Assembly: GCA_020635055.1 (NCBI GenBank) | Contig: JACKAN010000012.1 | Span: forward strand, 1 to 64,000 | Source: Pseudobdellovibrionaceae bacterium | GTDB lineage: Bacteria; Bdellovibrionota; Bdellovibrionia; Bdellovibrionales; UBA1609 | DNA length: 64,000 bases | Reading direction: 5' to 3' | Shown here: piece after piece, positions 60,584-64,000 of the stretch | Position numbering within the stretch: the first letter of the stretch is position 1 | Layout: each line of letters begins with the position of its first letter | Position numbers and translations under genes: made by a program | Notes under the pieces: generated by a model | Databases searched by the model: none | Told to the model about the DNA's origin: nothing | What the model saw: the letters and a program-made list of their open reading frames with translations, nothing else

Positions 60584-61063
60584 TCAACAATCATAATCTG
60601 CTAAAAGTTTGAGATATTTATTTCTAAATGAATTGCATCTTTCATAATTATTTTGCTGAACATTCATTTTATTGTGATGGTCTCCAAGAGTATTTTTTCT
60701 TACTTTGAATAATAAGATATGGTCCATGGCTTCAGTTTTAAAGTTATCCCTGAAATGGCAGGCGAAGCGATTGTCTTTTGTACTGGCACAAGCTGCATTC
60801 AATTGTGCTAGAGTATTTGCATAAATATTTACAGCTAAATTTTTATATCCTAAATCCCATAATTCTCGGGCGTTTTGGATGCTTTCTTCAAAGACTTTGG
60901 CTTCTTTTTCACTAAAAGTATGGGCTTCATAATAATTCAGATCATATTGAGAAACACCAACCATATATTCTTCTGCGGAAAGGGTGCCAAAGGCATCAGC
61001 CAGGGTGAGCTGACTTGTTATGGTAAACAATGTAAAAACATAAACAATTTTTAATTTTAACAC
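60584..61063 (-). CDS. Small exported protein of unknown function
   Basis: 159 aa with a signal peptide ending near L-A-D (residue 23). The mature part is helical, with conserved-looking cysteines (A-A-C-A-S, F-A-C-H-F, E-R-C-N-S and C-terminal D-Y-D-C) that could form two disulfides. No family recognised. It is monocistronic, convergent with the hydrolase gene and divergent from the large lipoprotein. Confidence 0.78.
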   Translation of the reverse strand: MLKLKIVYVFTLFTITSQLTLADAFGTLSAEEYMVGVSQYDLNYYEAHTFSEKEAKVFEESIQNARELWDLGYKNLAVNIYANTLAQLNAACASTKDNRFACHFRDNFKTEAMDHILLFKVRKNTLGDHHNKMNVQQNNYERCNSFRNKYLKLLADYDC

Positions 61064-61192
61064 CTAGAAACTCCAATAATATTTGCAGGAGATCTATCAT
61101 AAATTATAGATTTAACAAAAAATAAAGTTAAAGTTTTGATTTTAAAGTGAATTTTTTGCTCGATTTTTACACGAATATGCCGATAAGTAACT

Positions 61193-63682
61193 ATGTTTAA
61201 CAGAGCACGTATCTTAATGAGACAGGGTTTATTTTTCCTATTTTTATTCACTTTATTAAGTGGGTGTAAGCTCAACCGCGATATTTCTGGAAATGCGAGT
61301 TCTAATACTGAGCCAGCAGTAAATTCTAATTTATCTGCTAACTCAACTGCCATCACCTTAATGGAAACAGACACCGATTTTCAAGATGTAACATCTTTAA
61401 ACCTAGAGCTTTCAAAAGCTTTGGATAAACCACTTATAATTAGTTTATCAACTGTGGATATTTATGCCACTTCAGGCATTGACTATGTTCTACCTTATAC
61501 AACACTTACACTTCTTGCTGGCTCTATAAGCGTAAATGTTCCCATTCTTATAAAGGGCGATATTCTTGGCGAGGGCAGTGAGAATTTTAAAATCCAATTG
61601 TCAGTTAATGATCCTAATGTAAATTTATTGGACTCTGAAATTGCAGTAACCATTAGCGACAATGACCCCAGAGTATTGCAAGTGAATCCGCTATATCCTA
61701 CTAGTGGTTCTAATTTTTTAGATCTTGTTGAAAATGCACCCACCACAGCTCTTATAGATATTGCTGATACCACTTGCAGTTATACTCCTGGATCATCTAA
61801 GTATGACGACTGTTTAGATGGAGGGTATTATAAAAAAGTCATCGCAACAGGAGAGCATAGCTGCGACAACTTAATTTTAGAAGATAATTTGGGAGTTTTT
61901 AACTGGGTTTGCTCCGAAAGCGAGGACCCTGTTTTTTTCTACTCAGATAATATGAAAGAATATAAGGGATTAAAGGATGTATTAAATCCTACGACTTTTA
62001 AAGATAATTTCGTGGATTTAAAAAAGAGCGGGTCTTCTATTGCTACTTCTACCCCTGGAGTATGGTGGAGCAATGTAATATCGCCAATTACTTTAAATTC
62101 GGGAGAAGCAGACTCACGTTTGAATTTATCTACAAGTGGAACCATTTATACAATTTCAGGAGGGGGGACCTCACGTGGGATCACGATAAGTGGTGCCCGA
62201 GTCGCTTTAGTAAATCTTGGAGCGAGTGTAAGTTCAATGAATCCTATGGATGGTGATTGTTTAGATTTTTCTGGTGGAACACAAGAGTGTTTAATTAAAA
62301 TTGTTCCGGGTGCAAATGCGGCTTATGTTGAGGGAGCATATATTGGGACATTCAACTTGCATAGTCTAATTTCATTAGATGCTAATCTAGGTGTGTCTAT
62401 TCCCATTGTAAATTTAAATCTTTTAGATTTAAAAGGGGTCACAACGGGATTTGGGATTTATAGTGATTCTGCAAGACTAGATGGATTGAATATAAAACAA
62501 TCTAAAATAGATAATTTTGCTTTTAACATAGGTCTCATGGGTTCAGGCTTTGATCAACTAGTTAGAGACACAATACTGTTAAATGCGGCTAGTATTAGTT
62601 TCAACATTTCAATAAATTGTTGGAATTTGAAAATTGTAAATATGAAAATAATAAACAGCGGTAGTATCGCTATAGGTACTTTACCATGGTACACGATACT
62701 AAAAAATATTGTTATTTTTAACAATGGCGGTAATGGAATTCAGGAATTTGCTCAAGGAACAATAGCGGACCAAATATTATCAGTGGGTAATAGTGGAGAT
62801 GGTCTAAATATGACTTTAACTGCAGGTGTATTAAAAAATATTAATAGTTTTAATAATTTAGGAAGTGGATTAAATTTGGGCGGTTCGGGAGCCCCCAGTA
62901 GAGTGTATAACTCTATAATTGCCAACAACAACTTAGGTTTTAACAACAGAACTATTGGCGGGACCTATGCAAACTTAATTATAACTGATAATAATACCGG
63001 GATAGATTACAATAATAGTGCAAACAACACTGTTTTTAGTGGTCAATTGATTCTAGGTAACACAACAAACTGTAGTTATACATCGGCAGGAGCTAACCCA
63101 GGGCTGCAAGGTGCCAATTGCGACAACCAAGGTTCCAGTGATGCAATTGCTAGCACAGGAACTGCTGCAGGATTATTTCAAGGTAAGGTGACTTCTGAAA
63201 GTGTTAATACTCACAGTACGGGAAGTTCTCTAGCCAGTTTAATTACTGATTGGTTAAATTTTGAGAATCCATTTAGGCTATGGGCAGCAGATGCCATAAG
63301 TGCTTTAGTAACAGCCACACGTGGCAGGTGTACAGACACAGGTAACTGTAGAATTTGGGATATGCAGTTGTTAAATACGGCAAATCTAACCTATAATTTT
63401 CATGGACCTTTTGTAAATAATGCGACTTGCCCAGCTTCGGTACAAGGAGATGTGACAGATTTGTATTTTTCTAATCCCTACCTTCTGAATGCCTCTGAAA
63501 TTTTATTTGATAGAATTGGTAATGACAATGGGCTTTGTGAGTCTGGTGAAAGTTGTATTTACACACCTCATCTAGGTTATTACCAGGGATCGGGAGATTA
63601 CAAAACTAACACCTGTAACTTCGTTAACGGAACAGGTGTAAACGCAGTTACCAACGTAAAACTATACGCCTACCCACAATAA
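61193..63682 (+). CDS. Large lipoprotein with Calx-beta domain and parallel beta-helix
   Basis: 829 aa. Signal peptide with canonical lipobox L-L-S-G-C (Cys near residue 25); an internal ATG at 61217 would also serve as start. Residues about 45-155 form a Calx-beta-like domain (E-T-D-T-D-F-Q-D-V, then G-E-G-S-E-N-F-K-I-Q-L, I-S-D-N-D-P). Residues about 370-620 show the regular N-x-G-x-G/I-x-N spacing of a right-handed beta-helix. The C-terminal part has several Cys pairs (C-T-D-T-G-N-C, C-E-S-G-E-S-C). Probably a surface adhesin or glycan-binding protein; ligand unknown. Confidence 0.83.
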   Translation: MFNRARILMRQGLFFLFLFTLLSGCKLNRDISGNASSNTEPAVNSNLSANSTAITLMETDTDFQDVTSLNLELSKALDKPLIISLSTVDIYATSGIDYVLPYTTLTLLAGSISVNVPILIKGDILGEGSENFKIQLSVNDPNVNLLDSEIAVTISDNDPRVLQVNPLYPTSGSNFLDLVENAPTTALIDIADTTCSYTPGSSKYDDCLDGGYYKKVIATGEHSCDNLILEDNLGVFNWVCSESEDPVFFYSDNMKEYKGLKDVLNPTTFKDNFVDLKKSGSSIATSTPGVWWSNVISPITLNSGEADSRLNLSTSGTIYTISGGGTSRGITISGARVALVNLGASVSSMNPMDGDCLDFSGGTQECLIKIVPGANAAYVEGAYIGTFNLHSLISLDANLGVSIPIVNLNLLDLKGVTTGFGIYSDSARLDGLNIKQSKIDNFAFNIGLMGSGFDQLVRDTILLNAASISFNISINCWNLKIVNMKIINSGSIAIGTLPWYTILKNIVIFNNGGNGIQEFAQGTIADQILSVGNSGDGLNMTLTAGVLKNINSFNNLGSGLNLGGSGAPSRVYNSIIANNNLGFNNRTIGGTYANLIITDNNTGIDYNNSANNTVFSGQLILGNTTNCSYTSAGANPGLQGANCDNQGSSDAIASTGTAAGLFQGKVTSESVNTHSTGSSLASLITDWLNFENPFRLWAADAISALVTATRGRCTDTGNCRIWDMQLLNTANLTYNFHGPFVNNATCPASVQGDVTDLYFSNPYLLNASEILFDRIGNDNGLCESGESCIYTPHLGYYQGSGDYKTNTCNFVNGTGVNAVTNVKLYAYPQ

Positions 63683-64000
63683 GCTTCCCGGGCTGATTTC
63701 ACATTACCAGTGCAACATTTTTTTAAAAAAATACTTCGAATGGTGTCTTAAAGTTAAAATAATAGCGCTGGAGTTGCTGTGCAGCAATTGTTAGGGCAAT
63801 TCTATAAAATAATTTCCCATATTCAAAACCAATTTTCCTTAATTTATGCTTCTCTCATCAGTTTCAATTTAACAATTATTTTCTAGAATTGCTATTAAGG
63901 CAACTTTGTCCGCAATACGAATCATTTTTTTATTCTTGACAATAGAAATCTTAAAAAATGAATATAGAAATGCAATACATTAAAAGTCATTTCAGATAGT
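63683..64000. other. Non-coding right end of window
   Basis: 318 AT-rich bases after the beta-helix lipoprotein. No gene, terminator with a clear T-run, or repeat was recognised. A TTCTTGACAATAG at about 63935 resembles a -35 box but no partner was confirmed. Confidence 0.5.

Overview
This is an AT-rich, gene-dense bacterial chromosome segment. It most resembles a member of the Bdellovibrionota (Bdellovibrio-like). That placement is inferred from three things: lipoproteins whose signal peptides end in F-Q-N-C, a tail-fibre-like surface protein, and many secreted proteins of unknown family. No rRNA gene or other decisive marker is present, so the phylum is a hypothesis. No tRNA genes and no CRISPR arrays were seen.

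Layout. 1-9.35 kb is housekeeping: the cdaA-ybbR-glmM module (c-di-AMP and cell wall precursors), a bifunctional NAD(P)HX repair gene, tsaE on the opposite strand with a repeat-rich GAF-like gene, and a cysteine desulfurase-mnmA-mtaB tRNA-modification operon. 9.4-13.4 kb holds nhaA and a hibernation-factor-like gene divergent from an nhaR-type regulator and a bacterial archaeo-eukaryotic release factor (baeRF) relative. 13.5-19.75 kb is an ECF sigma/ChrR-type oxidative stress locus. The sigma/anti-sigma pair faces a long divergent operon (DUF1475, unknown exported protein, NTF2-like, SDR, DUF2878, lipocalin, SDR-SRPBCC fusion). That operon has lost genes: a 45-codon C-terminal stump of a cyclopropane-fatty-acid-type synthase remains after the SDR, and the lipocalin is frameshifted. 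Both promoters carry TGATC-N17-CGTA. 20-21.6 kb has an outer-membrane protein and the ruins of dps and peroxiredoxin genes. 21.6-25.6 kb encodes a large Gly-rich secreted protein and a zinc-ribbon partner.

25.8-26.6 kb is a REP-associated tyrosine transposase (RAYT) with palindromic REP elements; further copies lie at 9.35, 42.07 and 49.2 kb. 26.75-31 kb is rnc-era-der, an SNF-family transporter and a beta-barrel protein. 32-40.8 kb is a tightly overlapping purine operon (purM, unknown, purB, purC, purS, purQ, purL, purF). 40.8-49.2 kb is an accessory zone: an exported GGDEF-like protein, a ClC channel, an intact IS256-family element with 9-bp target duplication, a Cys-rich repeat protein, IS630 debris, a c-type-heme lipoprotein, and a second repeat family whose copies start exactly at the TAG stop codon of three genes. 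49.3-54.9 kb encodes an S66 peptidase, a beta-lactamase-fold protein, an M48 peptidase, three tandem AIM24 paralogues and a small lipoprotein. 55-56.7 kb is a surface-protein pseudogene with four lesions. 57-63.7 kb holds a lipoprotein plus an LPMO-like secreted protein, a RimK/aspartoacylase-type pair, a small secreted protein and a Calx-beta/beta-helix lipoprotein.

The most striking theme is decay of an oxidative-stress region (cfa stump, lipocalin frameshift, dps and peroxiredoxin ruins) next to an apparently intact sigma/anti-sigma pair, together with two unrelated families of small repeats concentrated at gene 3' ends.
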